61,916 bases of DNA from Paenibacillus typhae (GTDB taxonomy: Bacteria; Bacillota; Bacilli; Paenibacillales; Paenibacillaceae), in NCBI RefSeq assembly GCF_900099765.1, contig NZ_FNDX01000036.1, forward strand, positions 1 to 61,916. The letters run 5' to 3'. The position numbers and the translations under genes were made by a program. Below are positions 49,786 through 58,650 of this stretch, piece after piece (positions within the stretch are counted from its first letter, which is position 1; every line of letters begins with the position of its first letter). The notes beneath the pieces are model-generated. The model was given only the letters and a program-made list of their open reading frames with translations. It ran no database searches and was not told the origin of the DNA.

Positions 49786-49865
49786 ACGGTGATTTTAATG
49801 CGCTGCTGCAGCGTTTGCCGTACGATTTGGACATAGACAACAGAAGGGCGGAGGATGAGCAGGCG

Positions 49866-50714
49866 ATGGAGAACATTATTGAAGTCACTTCATTACAGAA
49901 AGCATTTGGAGCTTCCAGGGCGCTGAAGGATGTCACATTCAATGTAAAAAGAGGAGAGATATTCGGCTTCCTTGGCCCCAGCGGCTCCGGCAAAACAACT
50001 ACTATTAAAATCTTGACTGCCCAGCTCAAGCCGACAGCCGGAAGCGCATATGCGTTTGGAGTCAGCACTGAACAGTTAAAGTCCGAGAAGTACCGGCAAA
50101 AGGTCGGAATCGTCACAGACAACACCGCCTTGTACGGAAGGCTGAATGTCTACGATAATCTGAAGCTGTACTGCGATCTTTACGGGGTGCCTTATCAAAG
50201 GATTGGTGAAGTGCTGCGGATGGTCAATCTGGCGGGTGAAGAGAGGAAGGCAGTTTCCAAGCTGTCCAAAGGAATGCTGCAGCGGATTACCCTGGCCAGG
50301 GCATTTCTGCATGAGCCGGAGCTGCTGTTCCTGGACGAGCCGACTTCGGCGCTTGATCCGGTTAATACGAAGCACATTCACGACGGACTTCTTCATTTAA
50401 AAGAAAAGGGTACGACGATTTTCCTGACTACGCATGATATGAACGAGGCCGAGGCGTTATGCGACCGGGTTGCGTTCCTGAACAACGGGGAAATCAGGCT
50501 GCTGGACAGTCCCAAAAAGCTGCGCCAGCAGCGGGGAGAGCCCACTCTGACGGTCGAGTTAGCCGACGGCAGTATGGTCATTGTACCGAAGGGACCTGAA
50601 GGTGCTGACCAGATGTTCCGCTATATGAGCACGGGCCAGCTTGTATCCGTGCAATCGAATCATCCGACGTTAGGCGATATATTTGTAGAAGTGACAGGGA
50701 GGAAGCTGGCATGA
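49866..50714 (+). CDS. ABC transporter ATP-binding protein
   Basis: A 282-residue ATPase of an ABC-2 type exporter: Walker A GPSGSGKTT, Q-loop near VGIVTDNTALYG, signature LSKGMLQR (LSGGQ variant), Walker B LLFLDEPTSALD and H-loop TTHDM, followed by a C-terminal extension. The ATG at 49866 has GGAGG about 12 nt upstream; the open frame goes back to 49773, across the LytTR repeats. It forms the exporter with the permease whose gene overlaps its end by 4 bp. The cargo is unknown; antimicrobial or lipid export is typical. Confidence 0.9.
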   Translation: MENIIEVTSLQKAFGASRALKDVTFNVKRGEIFGFLGPSGSGKTTTIKILTAQLKPTAGSAYAFGVSTEQLKSEKYRQKVGIVTDNTALYGRLNVYDNLKLYCDLYGVPYQRIGEVLRMVNLAGEERKAVSKLSKGMLQRITLARAFLHEPELLFLDEPTSALDPVNTKHIHDGLLHLKEKGTTIFLTTHDMNEAEALCDRVAFLNNGEIRLLDSPKKLRQQRGEPTLTVELADGSMVIVPKGPEGADQMFRYMSTGQLVSVQSNHPTLGDIFVEVTGRKLA

Positions 50715-51421
50715 CATTTTCAGCAAGAAGAATATTTGCTATTTTGCAAAAGGATTATAAAGACCTGTCGCGCAATCTGTATGTAACAACTACCTTGTTC
50801 ATGCCGCTACTGATGGCTGCTTTGTTCGGACGCATGGGGATGGGCACAATTAGTTCCTACTATATAGTTATTAATATGGGTTTTATCCTTGTCGCTACCT
50901 ATGTCCAATCCGCACTGATTGCTGAGGAGAAGGAGAAGAATACGCTGCGCGGACTGATGCTGTCTCCAGCCAGTACGATGGAAATCTTTTGCGGAAAAAG
51001 CCTGCTGAGCTTTATTGCGACAGCGGTAGTCGTCACCGGATCAATTCTGCTTAGTAACTATAATCCCCGGAATATGGCAGTGATTGCTATTGCGCTTTTG
51101 TTATCCGCCGTGTTCTATGTTGGACTAGGCACGCTGATCGGATTGTTTACCAAATCGGTTATGGAAGCATCCGTAGTTATCGTACCGGTTATGCTTATCT
51201 TCACCTCAGGCTCTCTGCTTATCCCGCTGATTGAGAAGTATCCGGTGCTGGCCGTAGTAGAATATATGCCGAACCTTCAATTGCTGGAGCTGGCGGACCG
51301 TGTTGAGACGGGGGCCGGACTGGGCGATACGCTGCTGCATCTGCTGGTCATCCTGGCATGGGTGCTCGTGATTCATGCGGTTGCCGCCTATGTTTATAAG
51401 AAGCGGATGGTTGATGAATAG
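50711..51421 (+). CDS. ABC-2 type transporter permease
   Basis: A 236-residue permease with six predicted helices (about 20-40, 52-70, 95-115, 125-150, 155-172, 208-228) and the amphipathic N-terminal RRIFAILQKDYKDLSRNLYV. The cytoplasmic loop EEKEKNTLRGLMLSPASTME is a family mark. Its ATG overlaps the ATPase stop (ATGA), so they are translationally coupled. Half-size, so it likely works as a dimer with the ATPase. Confidence 0.88.
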   Translation: MTFSARRIFAILQKDYKDLSRNLYVTTTLFMPLLMAALFGRMGMGTISSYYIVINMGFILVATYVQSALIAEEKEKNTLRGLMLSPASTMEIFCGKSLLSFIATAVVVTGSILLSNYNPRNMAVIAIALLLSAVFYVGLGTLIGLFTKSVMEASVVIVPVMLIFTSGSLLIPLIEKYPVLAVVEYMPNLQLLELADRVETGAGLGDTLLHLLVILAWVLVIHAVAAYVYKKRMVDE

Positions 51422-51585
51422 AGCATATGAGGTTAATAGAGAGGCAGTCTGTGACCTGCATTTTGGTTACGGCTGTCTCTGTCTGTTGCTGAGTAATGCT
51501 TAAATAAATGAGTTTGTATAAAAAATCCGCCGAGAAAGTGCATTGAAACTTCGCCCAGGCATGCTAGTATTGAGAATATGATTAT

Positions 51586-51600
51586 TGAGAATGATAATCA
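51586..51600 (+). promoter_or_regulatory. Fur box before siderophore-binding protein
   Basis: TGAGAATGATAATCA matches the 7-1-7 Fur consensus TGATAAT-N-ATTATCA with two changes. A partial second copy (TGAGAATATGATTATT) lies about 16 bp 5'. It sits 30 bp before the start codon, implying iron repression. Confidence 0.8.
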
Positions 51601-51630
51601 ATTACAACAATGTCGGGAGTGGAGAGTTCA

Positions 51631-52653
51631 ATGGTACAACGGGGTCAGAAATATATCTGGGCAGCTATGCTCATAATGGTGATGGCGGTTCTGGCAGCCT
51701 GCGGAACAAATGACAACGCAGCCAGCGGAAATGCTTCGCAGACAGAGAATGCGGCAGCAAGCAGCACACCTGATGGAAATACACCGGCAGCAACAGACAG
51801 CACCGGCGGAGATGAAGGCGGAACGCGTACAGTCACCGGAGAATTCGGCGATGTTGAAATCCCGGCGCATCCTCAGCGGATCGCGGGTATTTATGTGGAG
51901 GATTATCTGAAGGCGCTTGGCGTTACACCAGTGGTGCAATGGTATCATCCAAGCTGGGGCAAGCAGGATTATCTCGGGCTGGACGTTCCTGAATTTGATA
52001 TAACCGGCAGCATGGAGGCTTTGCTGGACCAGAATCCGGATCTGATCATTCTGGATGGCGGTGCGGATCAGGCCGCCTATGAGAACTACTCCAAGGTGGC
52101 ACCGACTTACCGGCTGCCGGAGGCAGTTCTTCAGGATTCCAGGCTGATGCTTGCTGCAATTGCTGATGCCTTGGGCGTGCCAGAAAAAGCGGAGAGTGTG
52201 CTGGCTGAATATGACGCCAAAGTAGCCGACGGAAAAGTCAAGCTCCAGCAGGCCATCGGCCAGGAAAAGGTCGCCGTAATCCGGCTCAATGTAGCTGATA
52301 AGTCATTTGCCTTGTTTGGCGTAAAAAACCGTTACACCGGTGTAATCTATGACCAGTTTGGGCTTACGCCTGTCGATATGGCTGCCGAGATGACGGAATA
52401 CCAGTCGATTATCTCTGAAGAGGTGATTCCTGAGCTGGGCGCTGATCATATTATTGTGTTCCCGGATAACGGGGAATGGGATTCGGCTGACAATCAGGAT
52501 GCCCTGAGCATTTTGGACGGACCGCTCTGGAAGAACATTCCGGCAGTGAAGAACGGAAAGATCTATAAAATGGAACGTTCACACTGGCAGTCCGGGGCCA
52601 TTACAGCCAATTCCATGAAGCTTGATGATTTGCTTAAAGCTATAGTTAAATAA
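51631..52653 (+). CDS. iron-siderophore ABC transporter substrate-binding lipoprotein
   Basis: A 340-residue class III binding lipoprotein with lipobox LAAC and a Ser/Thr/Ala-rich linker, then a FepB/BtuF-like domain (about 75-340). IAGIYVEDYLKALGVTPV begins the first lobe. The ATG at 51631 is chosen because GTGGAGAG stands upstream; an ATG at 51610 lacks a site. The permease and ATPase for uptake are not in the window; the ABC-2 genes upstream are exporters. The adjacent AraC regulator carries a similar domain (WGKQDYLGL shared), so both bind the same or related ferric siderophore. Fur-regulated. Confidence 0.9.
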   Translation: MVQRGQKYIWAAMLIMVMAVLAACGTNDNAASGNASQTENAAASSTPDGNTPAATDSTGGDEGGTRTVTGEFGDVEIPAHPQRIAGIYVEDYLKALGVTPVVQWYHPSWGKQDYLGLDVPEFDITGSMEALLDQNPDLIILDGGADQAAYENYSKVAPTYRLPEAVLQDSRLMLAAIADALGVPEKAESVLAEYDAKVADGKVKLQQAIGQEKVAVIRLNVADKSFALFGVKNRYTGVIYDQFGLTPVDMAAEMTEYQSIISEEVIPELGADHIIVFPDNGEWDSADNQDALSILDGPLWKNIPAVKNGKIYKMERSHWQSGAITANSMKLDDLLKAIVK

Positions 52654-52680
52654 GGTCAGCCCCTGGCGGCTAATTATATT

Positions 52681-52721
52681 GAAGAAGGTCTATCAGCATG
52701 GTTGATAGGCCTTCTTTTTTG
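52681..52721 (+). terminator. terminator after binding protein gene
   Basis: GAAGAAGGTCTATCA pairs with TGATAGGCCTTCTT (one mismatch) around GCATGGT, then a T-run. Confidence 0.85.
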
Positions 52722-52737
52722 TTTTACACTGAATAAA

Positions 52738-52752
52738 TGAAAATGATTCTCA
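52738..52752 (+). promoter_or_regulatory. Fur box before AraC-siderophore regulator
   Basis: TGAAAATGATTCTCA is a 7-1-7 Fur-type site just 5' of the ribosome site, like the one at 51586. It suggests iron repression of the regulator too. Confidence 0.72.
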
Positions 52753-52768
52753 GTTGGGAGGCGGAGCA

Positions 52769-54373
52769 ATGGAAGAAAGGGCATTGGATAACACATACCC
52801 TTACAAGCTGTTATACAATCTTAATAGTATAGAGACGGTAACGCGTTCTAAGTCAGACAATAATCAATCCGGCTTGTTTCCGGTTCCGGCTCTGATTATA
52901 GTCACAGACGGGCAGGGCTGGATTGAAACGGACGGACAGCGCTGCCTGCTGGATAAGGGGGCCGGATTCCTGTTTGAACGCGGAGCAGTGGACCGGATCA
53001 GCACGGGGGAGCAGGGCTTGAGCTTTTACCGGCTTCATTTTGAAGTTATTGCAGCTGGAGAAAACAAGGTGCTTGCTATGCAATGCTTGTCTGAAGACGG
53101 GCTGCTGCAGCCTGGTCCGTTACAGTGCCGTCCCTTCCCGCAAATCATTCTGCTGCTGGAATCGATTCTGCAGAGCCAACGGAGCGCGGAGGGAATTGAA
53201 CGGTTTGCCGCCCAGAGCCGGTTTCAGGAATTACTGCTGCTGCTCATGCGTGCCAATCCCTGTGCCGCTGTGCCCGAGGATGAGCAGGCAGCAGTTCAGC
53301 GCTCTATACAATATATGCAGGAGCATTTCAATGAAACGGTAACGGTTGACGATCTGGCGGAGATTGCCGGACTGGGGCGCAGCCGCTTTAGCAGGCTGTT
53401 CAAAGAACAGACCGGCCAGATTCCGCTGGAATACCTTAACGGGCTGAGAATAGAACGTGCACAGCAGCAGCTGCTAATGAGTAAAGACCGTCTGCATGAG
53501 ATTGCTCTGGCGGTAGGCTATAGTAATGAATACTATTTCAGCCGGCGTTTTAAAGGAAGTGTCGGGGTTACGCCAGGCAAGTATCGGAGCCTATACCAGG
53601 AAGGAACACGGATATTCGCCCCGTTTCTGGAGGATTATCTGCTGGCGCTGGGTATCACGCCTGTTGCACAGTATTGCCACCCGGATTGGGGCAAGCAGGA
53701 TTATCTGGGGCTTCATCACATTCCGGCGTTTGATATTTCCTCCGGCGACTGGCAGGCCCTGTTCCGTTACACGCCGGAGCTGATTATGCTCGACGACGGT
53801 TTCCAGCGCTGGCATCTCGAGGAATGCCGTCAGGTGGCACCGCTGTTCAAGCTTCCGTTTCACCAGGAGAACTGGCGTGCCACGCTGCGGTCGGCGGCAG
53901 TGATTTTCGGGCTGACGGGACGTGTACAGGAGGTAATCGGCCATTATGAGCAGAAGGCGCGTGATGCCAGGCAGCTGCTAAGCCGTGCCGCAGGCATGCA
54001 GACTGTAGCGGTGCTCCGGATTTATTCCGGCGGAATGATGCTGTACGGATGTGACGGGCTTGGTTACACGGGAGAGGTGCTGCACCGCGATCTGGGACTG
54101 CAGCCGCATCACCTGGTCCGCCAGCTGTGCCGGGGAAGGAAGCAGGTAAATCTCAGCCGTGAAGCTCTGGCGCAGCTGACGGCGGATCATCTGTTTATTA
54201 CCTTTGACCGGCAGATGGGGGAAGGCCGTGAGCTGCTAGAAACCCCGTTCTGGCGGAAGCTTCCTGCTGTACGCAGCGGCTGCGTCTATGAGATGGATTT
54301 TATGGCCTGGATGAATTACGGTGTGATGTCCCATCAGCGTAAAATTGCGGATGTGCTGCAGGTGCTGGCATAA
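52769..54373 (+). CDS. AraC-family regulator with siderophore-binding domain (Btr-like)
   Basis: A cytosolic 534-residue regulator. An N-terminal cupin-like part covers about 1-160. The AraC double HTH is at about 185-285 (ETVTVDDLAEIAGLGRSRFS and LHEIALAVGYSNEYYFSRRF). A complete FepB-like binding domain follows from about 290 to the end without a signal peptide. The last domain parallels the adjacent lipoprotein (EDYLLALGITPVAQYCHPDW, GKQDYLGLHHIPAFDIS). B. subtilis Btr has the same plan and activates siderophore uptake when the ferric complex enters the cell. GGGAGG sets the start at 52769. Confidence 0.9.
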   Translation: MEERALDNTYPYKLLYNLNSIETVTRSKSDNNQSGLFPVPALIIVTDGQGWIETDGQRCLLDKGAGFLFERGAVDRISTGEQGLSFYRLHFEVIAAGENKVLAMQCLSEDGLLQPGPLQCRPFPQIILLLESILQSQRSAEGIERFAAQSRFQELLLLLMRANPCAAVPEDEQAAVQRSIQYMQEHFNETVTVDDLAEIAGLGRSRFSRLFKEQTGQIPLEYLNGLRIERAQQQLLMSKDRLHEIALAVGYSNEYYFSRRFKGSVGVTPGKYRSLYQEGTRIFAPFLEDYLLALGITPVAQYCHPDWGKQDYLGLHHIPAFDISSGDWQALFRYTPELIMLDDGFQRWHLEECRQVAPLFKLPFHQENWRATLRSAAVIFGLTGRVQEVIGHYEQKARDARQLLSRAAGMQTVAVLRIYSGGMMLYGCDGLGYTGEVLHRDLGLQPHHLVRQLCRGRKQVNLSREALAQLTADHLFITFDRQMGEGRELLETPFWRKLPAVRSGCVYEMDFMAWMNYGVMSHQRKIADVLQVLA

Positions 54374-54453
54374 GGCTGGTTCATCACAATTTTTCGATTG
54401 CGGATAATCCGCTATAATAAGGATTATTATGTGGGCGGAAAGGGAGGTTCTCA

Positions 54454-55239
54454 TTGGAAAACGAGGCGGAAGACCAGGTACTTTATATGCAAAAGCATAC
54501 GAATGAAGGCTTGCCCCGGATTATCCCGTTAGGGGATTCGGCTGTGTCAGTAATCTTTGAGGCAGCGATCAGTCCGCAGACCCACCGCCGTGTCAGGGCA
54601 GTTTGCAGCAGGCTGTTTTCCGCTCCTTTTACAGGGATGATTGAATTTGTCCCGTCCTTTCACTCGGTTGCCGTATATTATGATGGGCCGGCTGTCCTTA
54701 GAGCATATCCGCAGTATATCTCCGAAGGAGAAGAATATTATCCGTTTCCAATAGTGGCTGCCCTGCTGGAGGAGATGTTGCAGCTTGCTGAGGAACAGGC
54801 CGGTCCGGTTCCCAGAGTAGTCAGCATTCCTGTGTTCTATGGAGGTGAAACCGGGCCTGATCTGGAATTTGTAGCGCAGCATAACGGGCTCTCGGTACAG
54901 GAGGTTATTGATATTCATTCATCGGCTGATTATCTGGTGTATATGCTTGGTTTTGCCCCGGGCTTTCCTTATCTCGGAGGGCTGTCTCCGTCGCTTTCCA
55001 CTCCGCGGCGTCCTTCGCCGCGTCTGGCTATCCCGGCAGGCTCTGTCGGGATAGCGGGTGATCAGACCGGCGTTTATCCGCTGGAGACACCTGGCGGCTG
55101 GCAGCTGATCGGCCGGACACCGGTTGCCCTGTTCAGGCCGGATGCTGTTCCGCCGGTAAGGCTTCAGGCCGGCGATCTCGTCCGGTTCTATCCGGTCTCG
55201 TTCAGCGAGTTCTTGGCCTGGAAGGGTGATAGGCTATGA
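54454..55239 (+). CDS. pxpB: 5-oxoprolinase subunit PxpB (KipI family)
   Basis: A 261-residue cyclophilin-like subunit of the ATP-dependent 5-oxoprolinase PxpABC, which converts pyroglutamate to glutamate. Family marks are PLGDSAVSVIFEAAI, HSSADYLVYMLGFAPGFPYL and TPRRPSPRLAIPAGSVGIAG. The TTG start has GGGAGG 7 nt upstream. It overlaps pxpC by 4 bp. In B. subtilis the orthologue also inhibits KinA (KipI), so an effect on sporulation is conceivable. Confidence 0.92.
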   Translation: MENEAEDQVLYMQKHTNEGLPRIIPLGDSAVSVIFEAAISPQTHRRVRAVCSRLFSAPFTGMIEFVPSFHSVAVYYDGPAVLRAYPQYISEGEEYYPFPIVAALLEEMLQLAEEQAGPVPRVVSIPVFYGGETGPDLEFVAQHNGLSVQEVIDIHSSADYLVYMLGFAPGFPYLGGLSPSLSTPRRPSPRLAIPAGSVGIAGDQTGVYPLETPGGWQLIGRTPVALFRPDAVPPVRLQAGDLVRFYPVSFSEFLAWKGDRL

Positions 55240-56303
55240 GTCTGCTGATCATGAAGCCGGGTCTGTTAACCACTGTCCAGGATCTCGGCAGATACGGCTA
55301 TCAGCAATACGGAGTGATTGCCGGCGGTGCGATGGACAGCTATGCCATGCGTATGGCCAACCTGCTGGTTGGCAATGAAGAGCAGGCAGCCGGGCTGGAA
55401 ATGACGGTACTAGGTCCGGAAATTACGTTTGCTGCTCCTGCGCTTATTGCCGTCTGCGGCGGCGGGTTAGCGCCGCTGCTGGACGGGCAGCCGCTGCCGC
55501 TCTGGCGGACAGCCCATGTGCCCAAGGGAGCAAGGCTGCATTTCGGGCGCCTGCCCGGAGGATGCAGGGCTTACCTCGCCGTAGCCGGAGGCATCGATGT
55601 TCCGGTTCAGCTGAACAGCCGCTCAACCTACCTGCGAGCCGGAATCGGGGGCCATCAGGGCCGGGCTTTGCGCTCCGGCGATGTGCTGCCAGTCGGTACG
55701 TCTTCGGGCAGGGCTGCAGCCTGGGCAGAACGGCTGACCCGTGGACGGGGCACCGGAAGGGTAGTCAGGGAGCCGATGAATAACAGGCAGCTTGAAGAGC
55801 GGTCTGCCGGAAATTCAGGAGCGGAGGCTGCAGCGATCGCAGCCTGGTATCCTGTGCCGGCAATGATTCCTGATTATCCGCAAGCTCCGGTCATCCGGGT
55901 AATTGAAGGTGAAGAGTACGAAATGTTCAGCTCTGAGAGCCGCCGGCGCTTTCAGTCTGAACCGTATACGATTCTCCCGGAATCGGACCGTATGGGCTAC
56001 CGTCTGTCCGGCAGCCCTCTGTCACTGGTACAGGAACAGAGTCTGGCCTCAGCGGCAGTCACCTTTGGGACGATCCAGGTGCCTGCCGAAGGGGCCCCGA
56101 TCATCTTGATGGCTGACCGCCAGACAACCGGGGGTTATCCGAAGCTGGCGCAGGTGATTACGGCTGATCTGCCGCTTCTTGCGCAGGCATCACCAGGCAG
56201 CCGGGTCCGTTTCCGGCTCGTCACGCTGAGAGAAGCGCAGGAGCAGCTGCTGCAGCGGGAGCTTGAGCTGCACCGGCTTCGGCTCGTGCTGCAGCATGTG
56301 TAG
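55236..56303 (+). CDS. pxpC: 5-oxoprolinase subunit PxpC (KipA family)
   Basis: A 355-residue biotin-dependent-carboxylase-like (AHS2) subunit. The N-terminus reads LLIMKPGLLTTVQDLGRYGY; RAYLAVAGGIDVPVQLNSRS and YRLSGSPLSL follow, then MADRQTTGGYPKLAQVI near the end, all typical of KipA/PxpC. It forms the ligase-like half with PxpB. Coupled to pxpB by ATGA overlap and followed 35 bp later by pxpA. Confidence 0.92.
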   Translation: MSLLIMKPGLLTTVQDLGRYGYQQYGVIAGGAMDSYAMRMANLLVGNEEQAAGLEMTVLGPEITFAAPALIAVCGGGLAPLLDGQPLPLWRTAHVPKGARLHFGRLPGGCRAYLAVAGGIDVPVQLNSRSTYLRAGIGGHQGRALRSGDVLPVGTSSGRAAAWAERLTRGRGTGRVVREPMNNRQLEERSAGNSGAEAAAIAAWYPVPAMIPDYPQAPVIRVIEGEEYEMFSSESRRRFQSEPYTILPESDRMGYRLSGSPLSLVQEQSLASAAVTFGTIQVPAEGAPIILMADRQTTGGYPKLAQVITADLPLLAQASPGSRVRFRLVTLREAQEQLLQRELELHRLRLVLQHV

Positions 56304-56338
56304 CAGCCTGCAAAAATATTTACTGGAGGCTACAGCCA

Positions 56339-57103
56339 ATGAAATCTGTTGATTTGAACTGTGATATGGGCGAAAGCTTCGGTGCATACCGGATAGGGCA
56401 GGATGAAGATATCCTCCCCTACATAACCTCAGCTAACATTGCCTGCGGCTTCCATGCCGGTGATCCGGGTATCATGTCGCGGACGGTGCAGCTGGCGCTG
56501 AAACATGACGTGGCTGTTGGTGCCCATCCGGGGCTGCAGGATCTTGCTGGTTTCGGACGCAGGGAAATAAAGCTCTCGCCCCGGGAAGCTTACGAGCTTA
56601 CCGTCTACCAGGTAGGGGCTTTGTGGGGGTTTGTGCGGGCTGAAGGCGGCATGCTCCGGCATGTCAAGCCGCACGGTGCGTTATACAATATGGCGGCGGC
56701 TTCCGCCGGTCTGGCCGAGGCGATTGCCGAGGCTGTGTACCGGATTGAGCCGGAGCTGATTCTGTTCGGTCTGGCCGGCAGCGAGCTGATCCGGGCCGGT
56801 AACAGAGCCGGACTGCGCACGGCTAGCGAGGTTTTTGCCGACCGCACCTACCAGAGTGACGGGGCGTTAACGCCCAGAAGCCGGCCGGATGCACTGGTGA
56901 CAGATGAACAACAGGCGCTGCACCAGGTTCTGAGCATGGTACAGGAGGGCAAGGTCCGCTCCACAGACGGGAGAGATGTAGCTATAACCGCTGAAACCAT
57001 CTGCTTGCACGGGGATGGTCATCATGCCGTTGCATTTGCCTCAGCGATCCGCAGCTCCTTAGAAAGTGCAGGAATAGCAGTGCAACGTATCCGCAGAGGA
57101 TAA
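56339..57103 (+). CDS. pxpA: 5-oxoprolinase subunit PxpA (LamB/YcsF family)
   Basis: A 254-residue subunit that completes the PxpABC complex. LamB/YcsF marks are LNCDMGESFGAYRIGQDEDI, NIACGFHAGDPGIM, GAHPGLQDLAGFGRREI and HVKPHGALYN, then TYQSDGALTPRSR and ETICLHGDGHHAV near the C-terminus. TGGAGG precedes the ATG. Together the three genes scavenge 5-oxoproline, formed from glutamine or glutamate, which fits the nearby nitrogen genes. Confidence 0.93.
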   Translation: MKSVDLNCDMGESFGAYRIGQDEDILPYITSANIACGFHAGDPGIMSRTVQLALKHDVAVGAHPGLQDLAGFGRREIKLSPREAYELTVYQVGALWGFVRAEGGMLRHVKPHGALYNMAAASAGLAEAIAEAVYRIEPELILFGLAGSELIRAGNRAGLRTASEVFADRTYQSDGALTPRSRPDALVTDEQQALHQVLSMVQEGKVRSTDGRDVAITAETICLHGDGHHAVAFASAIRSSLESAGIAVQRIRRG

Positions 57104-57140
57104 ACCGGCAGGTATACAATCAGATGCTAGTATGATAAGA

Positions 57141-57194
57141 AACCCCGCTTGCAGAAAGGGCAGCCGTTGCCCATTTCCGAAGCGGGGTTGTTTA
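57141..57194. terminator. terminator between pxpA and amt
   Basis: AACCCCGCTT pairs with AAGCGGGGTT with inner GGGCA/TGCCC pairing, followed by TGTTT. It separates convergent genes. Confidence 0.83.
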
Positions 57195-57239
57195 ATAGGG
57201 TTTGATTGTACGTGTTATAAGTCCGGTTATAATGTCAGA

Positions 57240-58523
57240 TTAATCCTCCGAGCCGGTCCGCAGCAGCAAGGCTTCATCAATTCCGGGCTGATCGCTGAAC
57301 CGTTCAAGCTCGTTGTATGCCGGGATACCGTGCATAGCCATGTCCAGCCCTTCTTCTTCCTCGGCAGCGCTCACGCGCAGCCCGACAGTCCGCTGAATCA
57401 GCTTGGCGGCGCCATAGCTCATGACAAAACCCCACACCATTACAACAACCACACCTAAGAGCTGTACTCCGAGCTGGTGAAACTGCCCGGTAGTAAACAG
57501 ACCTTCCTGTGTATCAAAAAGACCGACAGCGACTGTTCCGAAGGCCCCGTTAATTCCGTGTACCGCAACAGCGCCTACCGGATCGTCCACCTGCATTTTA
57601 TCGATGGCCAGTGTACCCAGAATAACTAATACACCCGCAATCAGGCCGATCACAATAGCGGAGTAGGGGCTGACAAAAGCACATCCGGCAGTGATGCCGA
57701 CCAGACCGGCCAGCGCGCCGTTCATGGTCATGCTCGGATCAGCTTTGCCGAAGCGGAACATGGTGAAGATCATGGCCGATGTACCTCCGGCAGCTGCAGC
57801 CAGCATCGTATTCAGAGCAATTACGGAAAGGCTGGAATCCGCTGCATTCAGCGTGCTTCCGGCATTGAAGCCGAACCAGCCGAACCAGAGAATGAAAGTG
57901 CCCGCCGAAGCAAGCGGAATGTTACTTGGGGCAAATACGTTTACGCTGCCATCCGTATTGAACCTGCCCCTACGGGGTCCGAGCACTTTGGCAAAGGCAA
58001 AAGCTGCGGCTCCGCCGAGCGCATGGATCGCCGCCGATCCGGCGAAGTCCTTCATGCCCAGGCGGGCCAGCCAGCCCTCCGGATTCCAGACCCAGTGGCC
58101 GGAGACCGGATACAGGATAGCTGCTACGAATAAAGCAACCAGTATGTAGGCCTTAAAAGACATCCGCTCCGCTACCGCCCCGGAAATGATAGAGATGGCA
58201 GCAATCGCGAAGCCGATCTGAAACAGAACATAAGCCGATAACGGCAGGTTTAAATCTATATTCAGAGACTGTGAAGCCCCCCAGAAATCAAAGCTGATCA
58301 GGCCGGCAAAATCCTTTCCGAACATAATTCCGAAGCCAACCAGAAAAAAAGCCAATACCCCGACGGTAAGATCCACAAAAATCTTCATGGTGACATTCAC
58401 CGCATTTTTCGTCCGCACAAAACCCGCCTCGAGCAGGCTGAAGCCGCCCTCCATAAACACAACCATAGCCGCAGCCAGCACAACCCAAACCGTATTTAAA
58501 GCGATATCCGTTCCGGCATTCAT
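57240..58523 (-). CDS. amt: ammonium transporter
   Basis: A 427-residue Amt/MEP channel with 11 membrane helices; it conducts ammonium/ammonia into the cell. Conserved stretches are VVFMEGGFSLLEAGFVRTKN, DFAGSAAIHALGGAAAFAFA (first conserved His of the pore) and AVAVHGINGAFGTVAVGLF (second His). The C-terminal tail (about 385-427) is cytoplasmic and would contact GlnK. It is downstream of glnK, 127 bp away, with its own promoter and GlnR/TnrA box. Confidence 0.93.
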   Translation of the reverse strand: MNAGTDIALNTVWVVLAAAMVVFMEGGFSLLEAGFVRTKNAVNVTMKIFVDLTVGVLAFFLVGFGIMFGKDFAGLISFDFWGASQSLNIDLNLPLSAYVLFQIGFAIAAISIISGAVAERMSFKAYILVALFVAAILYPVSGHWVWNPEGWLARLGMKDFAGSAAIHALGGAAAFAFAKVLGPRRGRFNTDGSVNVFAPSNIPLASAGTFILWFGWFGFNAGSTLNAADSSLSVIALNTMLAAAAGGTSAMIFTMFRFGKADPSMTMNGALAGLVGITAGCAFVSPYSAIVIGLIAGVLVILGTLAIDKMQVDDPVGAVAVHGINGAFGTVAVGLFDTQEGLFTTGQFHQLGVQLLGVVVVMVWGFVMSYGAAKLIQRTVGLRVSAAEEEEGLDMAMHGIPAYNELERFSDQPGIDEALLLRTGSED

Positions 58524-58558
58524 GATGTTACCCTCCCTGTCACATATACAACACAGTA

Positions 58559-58612
58559 ATGATATAAGGGGAGGGCAGAAAATGTCAACATCAAATGTTA
58601 TGTTTACTTACA
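58559..58612 (-). promoter_or_regulatory. amt promoter with GlnR/TnrA box
   Basis: Minus strand: TGTAAGTAAACATAACA (58596-58612) fits the GlnR/TnrA consensus TGTNA-N7-TNACA at every fixed base. It lies just 5' of -35 TTGACA (58583-58588), with -10 TATCAT or TATATC near 58559-58566. This is the position of a TnrA-activated site. Confidence 0.82.
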
Positions 58613-58650
58613 CCAATTTTAGCTAAAACACCATATTCATTTGCACTTAT

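Noticed and set aside
49866..52653. Single siderophore ABC importer formed by the ATPase, permease and binding protein
   Set aside because: The permease is of the ABC-2 export type and the binding protein has its own Fur-controlled promoter about 200 bp later, so they are separate units.
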